A stretch of DNA of 64,000 bases from Anaerosalibacter bizertensis (GTDB lineage: Bacteria; Bacillota; Clostridia; Tissierellales; Sporanaerobacteraceae). Where the stretch lies: assembly GCF_009696605.1 (NCBI RefSeq), contig NZ_VULR01000007.1:1-64000 (forward strand). The letters run 5' to 3'. Below are positions 47,774 to 55,915 of this stretch, in pieces (positions within the stretch are counted from its first letter, which is position 1; each line of letters opens with the position of its first letter). The notes beneath the pieces were generated by a model. The model did not search any database, was not told the origin of the DNA, and saw only the letters and a list, made by a program, of their open reading frames with translations. The position numbers and the translations under genes were made by a program.

Positions 47774-47812
47774 ATCCCCCATATCTATATTGATTATAGT
47801 TTGGGGGATAGG
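47774..47812 (+). terminator. Terminator between pepP and the HdeD-like gene
   Basis: ATCCCCCA pairs with TGGGGGAT around a 20-nt partly paired loop, with T-rich sequence after it. The A run before the stem lets it serve the convergent gene too. Confidence 0.8.
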
Positions 47813-47814
47813 TT

Positions 47815-48354
47815 TTATTTAAAATGGGATGAAATTTTATATATTATAAATATATCACTTAATCCACTTATTATCATACCTAAACCAATAACTATTGAAA
47901 ATACTGGAGAAATACTTGTAGGATTCATAACTCCGTAGAATCCAAGTATTATAGATATAATACCAAATATAGTAAGTACCCACCATTTTTCATAGTACAT
48001 ATTTTTTAAGTTAAAAGCATGTTGTAAATTTAAAGCCCCATGTAAAAATAGGAAAAGTCCTAGAATTGCGCCTAGTATAGAAATTATTATATCTGGCTTT
48101 ATGAAAAAATAAATTCCTATTAATAGGGTAATAATTCCAATGCTAAGATGAAAGCTTTGGACTTTTTCAACATCATCAGAATTGACATGTTTAAGTATTT
48201 GAGAGATTCCATATATACTCAACATCAAACCTAAGATTGTAACAATAATCTTGTTAGTAAAATTTGGACGAGTCAAAAATAGTATACCGAATACTATGTA
48301 CATAATTGCCATTAGAATAAAACTTATTTTAGTTTGTTTGATAAAATTTTTCAC
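47815..48354 (-). CDS. HdeD-like DUF308 membrane protein
   Basis: The 179-residue protein has six hydrophobic segments in three similar pairs (for example IMYIVFGILFLTRPN, LLIGIYFFIKPDI, ISIILGFYGVMNPTS), the DUF308/HdeD repeat pattern. Family members are tied to acid stress in enterobacteria; function here is unknown. Confidence 0.85.
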   Translation of the reverse strand: MKNFIKQTKISFILMAIMYIVFGILFLTRPNFTNKIIVTILGLMLSIYGISQILKHVNSDDVEKVQSFHLSIGIITLLIGIYFFIKPDIIISILGAILGLFLFLHGALNLQHAFNLKNMYYEKWWVLTIFGIISIILGFYGVMNPTSISPVFSIVIGLGMIISGLSDIFIIYKISSHFK

Positions 48355-48560
48355 GACTTCATTCCCCCATTTATTAAAGTTATCAATCTATATTTACCCA
48401 GTTTTATTGTTAGTATTCAAAAAAATAAAAAAATATATAAGAAAACTGTTTTCTAGTTATATGGAAATAGCTTATGTAAATATATATGTAAATAGACATG
48501 TAGAGGATTTTTCGGAAGATGGAGCAAAACTAGAAAAGCCGGATAAATCAAACGATAATA

Positions 48561-48620
48561 TTGAAATAATATTTCGAATATAAAATATATATTGAAATAT
48601 TATTTCAAAAATGGTATACT
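48561..48620 (+). promoter_or_regulatory. Sigma-A promoter with twin operator-like dyads
   Basis: TTGAAA (48592-48597), 17 nt, TATACT (48615-48620). The dyad TTGAAAT-ATT-ATTTCAA (48592-48608) covers the -35, and a related dyad TTGAAATAATATTTCGAA lies at 48561-48578, three turns upstream. This suggests a repressor binding two sites. Confidence 0.7.
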
Positions 48621-48665
48621 TATACAACAATGGGAAAATATAAAGTCCAAAGGGGGATTAATTTT

Positions 48666-50678
48666 ATGAAGGGTAAAAAGTTAATTTCATTGGTAATGAT
48701 TTTATCTATGATATTGTCTTTTAGTATACCAGCTATAGGACAAGGAGAAGATGCGAAGCTCTGGTATTGTGTTCAAGCATCTGTTACTACCAACAAAGAC
48801 ACTGCTTTCAATATAGCTTTAAATTTGTACAAGCTGGGTTTTGAAGAGGCTTTTATATTTGACGATCCAAACAGTCACAACTATTATGTAATGGCTGGAG
48901 GTTTTGAATACAGAGATGATGCTCAGAGATTAGTTGATGAAGTGAAGAAACACAAAGGATATGAATCAGCTTGGATAACTGAAAAAAACTTTACCCGCTG
49001 GGATATTATTATGGCGAAAGATTTAGTAGAGAAAACTTGGTTTACTATTCAAACAGGGGTATTTAGTACTAAGGAAAACGCTTTAAACCAAGTTCAAAAA
49101 ATGATTGATGATGGATTTGCAAATGCTTTTGGATTATTTCTCCCAGATGATACTCATAACCACTATGCATTAGCAGGAAAGTTTGAAACTAAAGAAGAAG
49201 CAGAGAATTATGCTGAAATTGTTAAACAAAAGGGATATGACTATTTCATAAAAGAATTTACATTTAGGAATATAGATACATTTAGGCCAGATGATCCAGT
49301 TAGAGAATGTCCACCTCATGAAGAATTTATGAATTTAGTAGATCAATTGCCAGATCCAGATAGTATTATAGAGATAATTGTAAAGGATAAGGTAAATAGT
49401 GAAAAGGCAAGAAAACTTTATAATGAAATAGCTAATGAAGAAAGAGAAAAAATAGAGGCTGGATATTTAGAAAAACTTGTAGCTGTAGAGGAAAAGATCC
49501 AATCTTTAAAAACCCCAATTAAATCTGAAACAGGAGCAGTTGTAAGACAAGCTCAAGCTTGGGCTGTTAAAAGAGGGGCCCATAAGCGCTATGTTGATAT
49601 AGCTCCTATGTATTGGATATATGGCGAAAAAACTGGAATGAGACCAGAAATCCTTTATACACAAGCAGGCAAGGAGACTAATTTTGGAAAGTATACTGGA
49701 GCAGTGAAGCCTGAAATGAATAACTGGGCAGGAATAAAAATAGCAGATCCTGTTGGAGATAGGCCAGAAGATCATGAAACTTTTGATACTCCTGAAGATG
49801 GGGTTAGAGGACATTTTAATCATCTAGGAATTTATTGTGGAGTAGATCCAATAGGTGAGCCTCATCCAAGATGGTATAAAACTAAGGAAGCTGAATGGGC
49901 TGGAACTATACAATATGTAGAAGATCTAGGAGGGCTTTGGGCTCCAAATCCAGACTATGGTATTTCTATTATAAGAGATTATATGAGAGACTTATACAAT
50001 ACACCAGTACCATTAGAAGAAGATATGAATACTAGTTTAGAATTTAGCAATGGAGTTGAACAACTACCAGAAGTTGAAGAACTTACTATAGATGATTTAG
50101 AATTGGTGCAAAATATTATCAATAAATATGATAATGTACTTACAGATAGCCAAAAAGCTTTAATTCCATATAATATTAAAGACAGTATTGAAGAGTTAAG
50201 AAATTGGTTAAACAGAGGATTTGGCGATATTCAAGAGGTAATAGATTTAATTGAAAAATTACCAGAAGCAAAAGATTTAAAAATGGAGCATAAGGAAGAA
50301 GTAGAAAGGGCTAGATCAGCTTTTGAAAAATTATCACAAGAACAAAAAATCCTAGTATCAAATATTGATAAGCTTATTGAAGCGGAGCAAAGAATAGCTG
50401 AACTTGAAGGTTCAGAAGATTTAGATGAACCAACGGATCCAGAAAAGCCAGAGAAACCCAAAGATCCCAAAGAACCAAAAGAACCAAAAGATCCATCAGA
50501 TTCAAATAAATCAGGAAATGATAAAAAAACAGTATCTCCAAAAGAAGAATCGGACAAGCCAGAAGATAACAAAGGTATTTTACCAAAAACAGGGTACAAA
50601 AATAATATAGGTTTTTATAGTAGTGGTCTATTACTATTAGTATATGGTATGTTTTTAGGAAGAAAAAAGAACAAATAA
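48666..50678 (+). CDS. Sortase-anchored surface N-acetylglucosaminidase with SPOR-like repeats
   Basis: The protein of about 670 residues has a signal peptide (1-27), two SPOR-like repeats (WYCVQASVTTNKDTAF...YYVMAGGFEYRDDA and WFTIQTGVFSTKENAL...HYALAGKFETKEEA) that in other proteins bind denuded glycan, a glucosaminidase domain with putative catalytic E337 (QAGKETNFGKYTG) and NNWAGIK, helical repeats (about 470-575), a Pro/Lys/Glu-rich linker and a C-terminal sortase signal LPKTG at 639-643 followed by a hydrophobic helix and RKKNK. It should cleave peptidoglycan at the cell surface. Confidence 0.85.
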   Translation: MKGKKLISLVMILSMILSFSIPAIGQGEDAKLWYCVQASVTTNKDTAFNIALNLYKLGFEEAFIFDDPNSHNYYVMAGGFEYRDDAQRLVDEVKKHKGYESAWITEKNFTRWDIIMAKDLVEKTWFTIQTGVFSTKENALNQVQKMIDDGFANAFGLFLPDDTHNHYALAGKFETKEEAENYAEIVKQKGYDYFIKEFTFRNIDTFRPDDPVRECPPHEEFMNLVDQLPDPDSIIEIIVKDKVNSEKARKLYNEIANEEREKIEAGYLEKLVAVEEKIQSLKTPIKSETGAVVRQAQAWAVKRGAHKRYVDIAPMYWIYGEKTGMRPEILYTQAGKETNFGKYTGAVKPEMNNWAGIKIADPVGDRPEDHETFDTPEDGVRGHFNHLGIYCGVDPIGEPHPRWYKTKEAEWAGTIQYVEDLGGLWAPNPDYGISIIRDYMRDLYNTPVPLEEDMNTSLEFSNGVEQLPEVEELTIDDLELVQNIINKYDNVLTDSQKALIPYNIKDSIEELRNWLNRGFGDIQEVIDLIEKLPEAKDLKMEHKEEVERARSAFEKLSQEQKILVSNIDKLIEAEQRIAELEGSEDLDEPTDPEKPEKPKDPKEPKEPKDPSDSNKSGNDKKTVSPKEESDKPEDNKGILPKTGYKNNIGFYSSGLLLLVYGMFLGRKKNK

Positions 50679-50683
50679 ATAAT

Positions 50684-50717
50684 AAATGCAGGGAATACTG
50701 TTATTTCCTGCATTTTT
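50684..50717 (+). terminator. Terminator after the glucosaminidase gene
   Basis: AAATGCAGGGAATA pairs with TATTTCCTGCATTT and a T run follows. Confidence 0.92.
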
Positions 50718-50874
50718 ACTATTTTTTTGCTAAATATAATGATAAATGTATTCTATGTGTTCATGAAAATACCTTCTAAAATATCTATACCATTTTTATA
50801 AATTGAATTTGAAAAGAAAAAAATTATGTTCACAAATTTGGTATAATAATTAAAGAAAGGAAGTGATCTTTATT

Positions 50875-51897
50875 ATGGAATTAAAAGAAGTTAGATCTAT
50901 GGCAAGGGAAAAAATGAAAGGATATTGTAGAGTTTGTCCTGTATGCAATGGAGTAGCTTGTGCTGGAGAAGTTCCAGGTATGGGAGGTTCATTGACAGGC
51001 TCTGCTTTTAAAGCAAATGTAGAAGATTTGAGTAAAGTTAAATTAAGACTAAAAACTATTCATGATGCTAAAAATCCAGATTTAGATTTTGAATTCTTTG
51101 GTACAAAATTAGACTTTCCTATAATATCAGCACCTGTAACAGGAAGTGTATTTAATATGGGAGGGGCTTTAACAGAAAGAGAGTATATAGATAGTGTAGT
51201 AAATGGCAGTATATCATCAGGTACAATTGCCATGATTGGTGATTCAGCAGATTTAACTATGTATGAAGATGGACTTAGTGCTTTAAAAACAGTTAATGGC
51301 AAAGGGGTACCTATTATTAAACCAAGAGAAAACAAAGATATTATTGAAAATATAAAGAAGGCAGAAAGTATCAATTCAATAGCTGTAGGGGTAGATATTG
51401 ATGGTGCCGGTTTAGTGACTATGGCACTAAAAGGACAACCTGTTGGGCCAAAAACTATAGAAGAGTTGAAAGAATTAGTTTCTTCAACTAAATTACCTTT
51501 TATTTTAAAGGGAATAATGACTGTTGAAGAAGCTAAATTGGCTGTAGAGATAGGGGCTAAAGCTATAGTGGTTTCAAATCACGGTGGTAGAGTATTAGAC
51601 TATGCTGAATCTACTGCAAAGGCATTATCTGAAATAAGTAAAGCTGTAAAGGGAGATATCATGATCCTTGTAGATGGTGGAATACGTTCAGGAGTAGATG
51701 TATTTAAGATGTTAGCTTTAGGAGCAGATGGAGTGCTAATAGGTAGACCTATAATCATTGGAGCCTTTGGAGGTTATAAAGAAGGGGTTTCATTGATTCT
51801 TGAAAATATGAAGAAGGAACTGTATCAAGCCATGATATTAACAGGGTGTAAAGACCTTTCTTCTATTGACAGCTCAAAGATTTCAATAGAGTGGTAA
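50875..51897 (+). CDS. FMN-dependent alpha-hydroxy-acid oxidising protein
   Basis: The 340-residue TIM-barrel flavoprotein resembles glycolate/lactate oxidases. The catalytic histidine is H236 in VVSNHGGRVLD; MILVDGGIRSGVDVFKMLALGADGVLIGRP is the phosphate-binding end. An N-terminal cysteine cluster (C18, C21, C24, C29 in GYCRVCPVCNGVACAGE) is a feature of clostridial members and may hold a metal or cluster. In an anaerobe it more likely acts as a dehydrogenase than an oxidase. The ATG at 50875 is used; a GTG at 50863 is within the ribosome site. Confidence 0.85.
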   Translation: MELKEVRSMAREKMKGYCRVCPVCNGVACAGEVPGMGGSLTGSAFKANVEDLSKVKLRLKTIHDAKNPDLDFEFFGTKLDFPIISAPVTGSVFNMGGALTEREYIDSVVNGSISSGTIAMIGDSADLTMYEDGLSALKTVNGKGVPIIKPRENKDIIENIKKAESINSIAVGVDIDGAGLVTMALKGQPVGPKTIEELKELVSSTKLPFILKGIMTVEEAKLAVEIGAKAIVVSNHGGRVLDYAESTAKALSEISKAVKGDIMILVDGGIRSGVDVFKMLALGADGVLIGRPIIIGAFGGYKEGVSLILENMKKELYQAMILTGCKDLSSIDSSKISIEW

Positions 51898-51940
51898 TAA
51901 TTGTATACTAATATAATTTAAAATGTTTTAAATTCAATAC

Positions 51941-51980
51941 CCATGTAACATATCGTTACATGGGTAACCTTATGTTACAT
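51941..51980 (+). promoter_or_regulatory. Paired activator-binding dyads upstream of the sigma-54 promoter
   Basis: Two inverted repeats GTAAC-N5-GTTAC (51945-51959 and 51964-51978) have centres 19 bp apart, two helical turns. The first extends to a perfect 9-bp dyad with outer CCAT/ATGG. They lie about 70 bp upstream of the -24 element, the normal place for an enhancer-binding protein. Confidence 0.85.
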
Positions 51981-52042
51981 AAGATCTATTTATAATTTAT
52001 TTAAAAACTTCTATAATGCCTATATTTAAAGACTTTTCACTT

Positions 52043-52056
52043 TGGCATAGATATTG
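52043..52056 (+). promoter_or_regulatory. Sigma-54 (-24/-12) promoter
   Basis: TGGCAT-N5-TTGC with the GG and GC dinucleotides ten bases apart matches the sigma-54 consensus TGGCAC-N5-TTGC at all but one base. Predicted start near 52068, 36 nt before the CoA-transferase gene. Confidence 0.9.
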
Positions 52057-52103
52057 CTTTATATAATTTGTAATTACAAATTATATAGAGGAGGCAATTA
52101 TAT

Positions 52104-53432
52104 ATGGAATATTTCAAAAAAATATATAAAGACAAAACAGTAACTGTAGATGAAGCACTTAGATTGATTAAATCTAATGATGTAATAATTGCTGCACAGG
52201 CAGCAGCAGAGCCAATGATATTGCTAGAAAATCTTCACAAAGTAAAAGACAATGGAGTATCTGGTGTACAACTTCAAACTTGTTTACCTGTAGGTAATTA
52301 TGAAGTTATGAAAAATCCAGAATATAAAGATGTTGTATTTAATCATGGTTGGTATTTTACCAAAGCACTTAGAGAGGCTCATAAAAAAGGGAATGCTACT
52401 TTTACACCTCAACATGCCCATATAGCAGTATGGAAAAAATTATCTGGTATAAAAGACAGAAGGGTAGTATTATTTTGTACATGTTCTCCAATGGACAAAC
52501 ATGGATATATGTCATTATCAATAAGTAATATCTATGAGAAGGATTTAATAGATGCTGGAGCCTATGTTATATGTGAGGTAAGTCCTAATTATCCAAGGAC
52601 ATTTGGTGACAATATAGTCCATGTAAGCCAAGTAGATGCCATAGTAGAGAGCAATAGAGAGGTTCCAGAAATAAATATAACTCCTTATACAGATGTAGAT
52701 AGGAAAATAGGGCAAAATATAGCTGAACTAGTGGAAAACGGTTCCACGATACAATTAGGTGTAGGAAATATACCAAATGCAGTAGCCAATGAATTAAAGG
52801 TAAAAAGACATTTAGGAATCCATACAGAAATGTTTACTGAAACAATGGTAGATTTAATAGAATGTGGTGCAGTAGACAATTCTCAAAAAGGTTTTTATGA
52901 TGGATATTCTGTATGTGCATTTGCCTTTGGTTCTAGAAAACTATACGACTTTTTAGATGATAACCCTACAGTATTATTTAAATCTGGTTCATGGGTCAAT
53001 GATCCATTTCAAATAAAAAACAATAAAAAGTTTACTTCTATAAATGCTAGTCTTGAAATAGATTTAACTGGTCAATGTGCTTCTGAATCTATAGGAAGTA
53101 TTCAGTATTCAGGCACTGGTGGACAAGCAGATACTGTTATAGGTTCCCAGAGATCCGAAGGTGGGAAATCTATTATAGCAATGCATTCTACTTATAAAAC
53201 AAAAGATGAACTAGGTAATGAAAAATTACATTCTAAAATATTACCTTTTCTAAAACAAGGTTCAATTGTAAGCCTTTCAAGAAATGATGTAGATTATGTA
53301 GTAACAGAATATGGCGTTGCATGGTTAAGAGGACTATCAGTAAAAGATAGGGTAGATGCTTTAATAAATATAGCTCATCCAGATTTTAGAGATTGGCTTA
53401 GGTTTGAAGCAAATAAAAATCAAATATGGTAA
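52104..53432 (+). CDS. Acetyl-CoA hydrolase/4-hydroxybutyrate CoA-transferase family enzyme
   Basis: The 442-residue CoA-transferase moves CoA between acetyl-CoA and another carboxylate such as 4-hydroxybutyrate or butyrate. The probable catalytic glutamate is E242 in GIHTEMFTETMVDLIECGAV; GVGNIPNAVANEL and GTGGQADTVIGSQRSEGGKSI are conserved glycine loops. It is the first gene behind a sigma-54 promoter and is followed by a symporter, so imported acid is probably activated here. It is close to Cat2/AbfT-type enzymes; the acid cannot be settled from sequence. Confidence 0.88.
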   Translation: MEYFKKIYKDKTVTVDEALRLIKSNDVIIAAQAAAEPMILLENLHKVKDNGVSGVQLQTCLPVGNYEVMKNPEYKDVVFNHGWYFTKALREAHKKGNATFTPQHAHIAVWKKLSGIKDRRVVLFCTCSPMDKHGYMSLSISNIYEKDLIDAGAYVICEVSPNYPRTFGDNIVHVSQVDAIVESNREVPEINITPYTDVDRKIGQNIAELVENGSTIQLGVGNIPNAVANELKVKRHLGIHTEMFTETMVDLIECGAVDNSQKGFYDGYSVCAFAFGSRKLYDFLDDNPTVLFKSGSWVNDPFQIKNNKKFTSINASLEIDLTGQCASESIGSIQYSGTGGQADTVIGSQRSEGGKSIIAMHSTYKTKDELGNEKLHSKILPFLKQGSIVSLSRNDVDYVVTEYGVAWLRGLSVKDRVDALINIAHPDFRDWLRFEANKNQIW

Positions 53433-53453
53433 AAAATAAAAGGAGGTTATGAC

Positions 53454-53876
53454 ATGAATAAAAATGATACTTGGGTAAAGATTTTACTCATAGGAGCAAT
53501 ACTTATGCTAATAGCTCAAATAGGTAATTTTCCTATATTACTTGTTCTTTCTTTCCCAGTAGTAATGGTTTCATGGATGACTTTAGGAGCATTAAGAAGA
53601 AACAAAGTTGGAAAAGGCCTTAAATTTTCATTGATTTCACTTTATATCATATGGACAGTAGGATTTTTAGCAATGATCCTTATAGATGACACTGTATTTA
53701 AGGGTACTGTATTAGGATTTGTACCTGGCACAGCTATTATGGTATATGGTGTATGGATTCTTCCCTATATATTTGGAACATTGGTTTATGGCATTAGATT
53801 TGATGAAGATTATTTAGATGAAGATGATATAAAGAAATTTGAAAAAGAAATAGGTCATGAAACAGAATTACACTAA
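53454..53876 (+). CDS. Small membrane protein of the CoA-transferase/symporter operon
   Basis: I do not recognise a named family. The 140-residue protein has four predicted membrane helices (about 10-28, 29-48, 57-78, 92-112) and an acidic C-terminal tail (FDEDYLDEDDIKKFEKEIGHETE). It sits 21 nt from genes on both sides with AGGAGG sites, so it is made together with the symporter and may be its accessory subunit. Confidence 0.8.
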   Translation: MNKNDTWVKILLIGAILMLIAQIGNFPILLVLSFPVVMVSWMTLGALRRNKVGKGLKFSLISLYIIWTVGFLAMILIDDTVFKGTVLGFVPGTAIMVYGVWILPYIFGTLVYGIRFDEDYLDEDDIKKFEKEIGHETELH

Positions 53877-53896
53877 AATAAAAGGAGGTCTAGATA

Positions 53897-55378
53897 ATGG
53901 GTGTAGTAATAGGAATAATAGTTGTATATATGTTGATTGTATTGGGAATTGGATTCTGGGCAATGAAGCAAACAAAGAGTTCGGAAGACTTCTTTGTTGC
54001 AGGTAAAAGACTAGGTATAATAGCAGTGGCTATGGCTTCGTTTTCTGCTGCTATATCAGGATATGTATTTGTTGGGGGTCCTGGGTTAGAATATAATTTA
54101 GGAATAGGTACTCTTTGGATGACATTCCCTACGTCTATTTCTTTTACTATGGCTTGGCTAATACTAGGTAAAAAAATGAGGTTTTTAGCAGAAACGAGGG
54201 ATTGTATGACAGTTTCAGATGCCATATATGCTAGATATGAAAGTAAAGGTGCTAGCTTTTTATCTGCAATAGCTTCAATAATAGGTCTTGTACTTTATCT
54301 AGCAACCCAAATAAGTGCTTTTGCATTTATTCTTTCTCCAATATTTAACCTGTCCTTTGAAGCGTCTGTAGTTATTGGTATGGCAATAGTACTTATTTAT
54401 TCTGTGGCTGGTGGTATGTTGGCAGGGGTATATACAGATGTTTTTCAAGGATCAATAATGGCAATATCTTCATTGATTGTCTTTGGATATACATTGGTAC
54501 ATGGTGGTGGAATGGCAAATATGACTGCTACCTTAGCAAATAAAGTAAGTCCAGAATTTGTAGGACCTTTTGGATTAATAGGTCCTGGTGTAGCAATAGG
54601 TTGGTTTTTCTGTTTGTCCATAGGTATAGTAGGACAACCCCAAATAGCCCATAAATTTTACATGATAAAAGATCCTAAAAAGTTAAAATGGGGTCCTGCA
54701 CTAGCAGGTATAGCAGGGATGATGGGAGGATTATTGTGGTTAGGTGTTGGGCTAGCAGTGAGATATAAAGTTGAGATAGGAGAATTAGCTGCACTGGAAA
54801 ACGCAGACAACGCTATATCCATATTTTTAAATACTTATGCTCCTAAAGCATTGGCAGGAATAATATATGCAGGAATAATATCTGCCGTTATGTCTACAGC
54901 TGATTCCTTTATAAATCTTGCTTCGGCATCTATGGTTAGAGATATACCAAAAGTATTTGGTAAAGAGCTAAGCTCTGACCAAGAGTTAAAGTACGGTAGA
55001 CTAGCAGTAGTATTATTATCAATCCTTACAGTTGTAGTATCTTTCACATTTGGAACTAAAGGTATAGCAATATTAGGTGCATTTGGATGGGGAACTTTTG
55101 CAGCAGCATTGGCTCCAGCACTAGGTATAGGACTAAACTGGAAAAGGGGTACTAAAGAAGGAGCATTTTGGTCAATACTTGTTGGGTTAGTACTAAATGT
55201 TGGACTAGAAGTATCAAAGAGCCTAGGCTTTGCATTTTATGAAAATATATTTGCACCTTTAAAAATATACAACGGTACATTGACATTAGTTATTTCTATT
55301 ATAGTATATATAGTTGTTTCGTATATGACATCAGAACCTAAACTAGATAGTGATATACAAGCAGTAATGGATTCTTAA
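53897..55378 (+). CDS. Sodium:solute symporter (SSS family)
   Basis: The 493-residue protein has about 13 membrane helices. The SSS features SSEDFFVAGKRLGIIAVAMASFSAAISG near the start and AGIISAVMSTADSFINLASASMVRDI in the second half are clear, the latter including the Na2-site serines. Given the CoA-transferase in the same operon, a carboxylate such as a short-chain acid is the likely substrate, using the Na+ gradient that the sodium-type ATP synthase also handles. Confidence 0.9.
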   Translation: MGVVIGIIVVYMLIVLGIGFWAMKQTKSSEDFFVAGKRLGIIAVAMASFSAAISGYVFVGGPGLEYNLGIGTLWMTFPTSISFTMAWLILGKKMRFLAETRDCMTVSDAIYARYESKGASFLSAIASIIGLVLYLATQISAFAFILSPIFNLSFEASVVIGMAIVLIYSVAGGMLAGVYTDVFQGSIMAISSLIVFGYTLVHGGGMANMTATLANKVSPEFVGPFGLIGPGVAIGWFFCLSIGIVGQPQIAHKFYMIKDPKKLKWGPALAGIAGMMGGLLWLGVGLAVRYKVEIGELAALENADNAISIFLNTYAPKALAGIIYAGIISAVMSTADSFINLASASMVRDIPKVFGKELSSDQELKYGRLAVVLLSILTVVVSFTFGTKGIAILGAFGWGTFAAALAPALGIGLNWKRGTKEGAFWSILVGLVLNVGLEVSKSLGFAFYENIFAPLKIYNGTLTLVISIIVYIVVSYMTSEPKLDSDIQAVMDS

Positions 55379-55408
55379 AAAATACTCATAGGAATGGAAG
55401 GGGTTTCC

Positions 55409-55816
55409 ATGGATGAAGTAGTTTTAGATATTATACCAAAGTTTTTTCAAGTAGGATTTTATAAGAAGGAATATTATGATGTAGTAATAACCAACAGAAG
55501 ATTGGTACTATTATGGCTGGGAGAAAGCTTTAAAACTTGGATGCTAAGAGCTGATGCTGGTCAAAATAAAAGGGATGACTTAGCATTACTAGATACGGAA
55601 AAGATAATAAACTACAGTGAAAACAATATATTAATAGATTATAAAGATATAAAAACTATTGAATTGGGAAAGAGGACCATTTTGAAAAATGCTTCTATTA
55701 TAATGAATACTAAAGATGGGGAATATAAACTATATACAGATGATAGAAAAATAGATATGGACCAGATATTTAGCATATTTAATGATATTTTTCAAGCTAA
55801 AGTAAGTTTTCAGTAA
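55409..55816 (+). CDS. PH-like domain hypothetical protein
   Basis: The 135-residue soluble protein has a beta-rich layout (YDVVITNRRLVLLWLGESFKTW, then IDYKDIKTIELGKRT, ASIIMNTKDGEYKLYT) that looks like a bacterial PH domain, ending in a helix (DMDQIFSIFNDIFQ). I chose ATG 55409 behind GGAAGGGG. It is the last gene of the sigma-54 operon. Function unknown. Confidence 0.68.
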   Translation: MDEVVLDIIPKFFQVGFYKKEYYDVVITNRRLVLLWLGESFKTWMLRADAGQNKRDDLALLDTEKIINYSENNILIDYKDIKTIELGKRTILKNASIIMNTKDGEYKLYTDDRKIDMDQIFSIFNDIFQAKVSFQ

Positions 55817-55834
55817 ATTAGTTGTAGTAGGAAA

Positions 55835-55866
55835 AGGCATAGATTAGCAAGTCTATGTCTTTTTTT
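55835..55866 (+). terminator. Terminator of the CoA-transferase/symporter operon
   Basis: AGGCATAGA pairs with TCTATGTCT (one G-U) and seven T follow. Confidence 0.87.
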
Positions 55867-55870
55867 GTTC

Positions 55871-55904
55871 CTTTATGTTAATATAAGAGTATAATAACAT
55901 AAAG
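55871..55904 (+). promoter_or_regulatory. Dyad in front of the sigma-54 activator gene
   Basis: A perfect 10-bp inverted repeat (CTTTATGTTA / TAACATAAAG, 14-nt spacer) lies between the terminator and the activator's ATG; the right arm runs into its ribosome site AAAGGATG. The word ATGTTA recurs in the dyads at 51941-51980, so self-control is possible. Confidence 0.6.
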
Positions 55905-55915
55905 GATGATGTCAT

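Noticed and set aside
48251-48583. 110-codon open frame running out of the HdeD-like gene on the opposite strand
   Set aside because: Its first part is the antisense of a clear membrane protein gene, and it has no ribosome site. The remainder is low-complexity leader.
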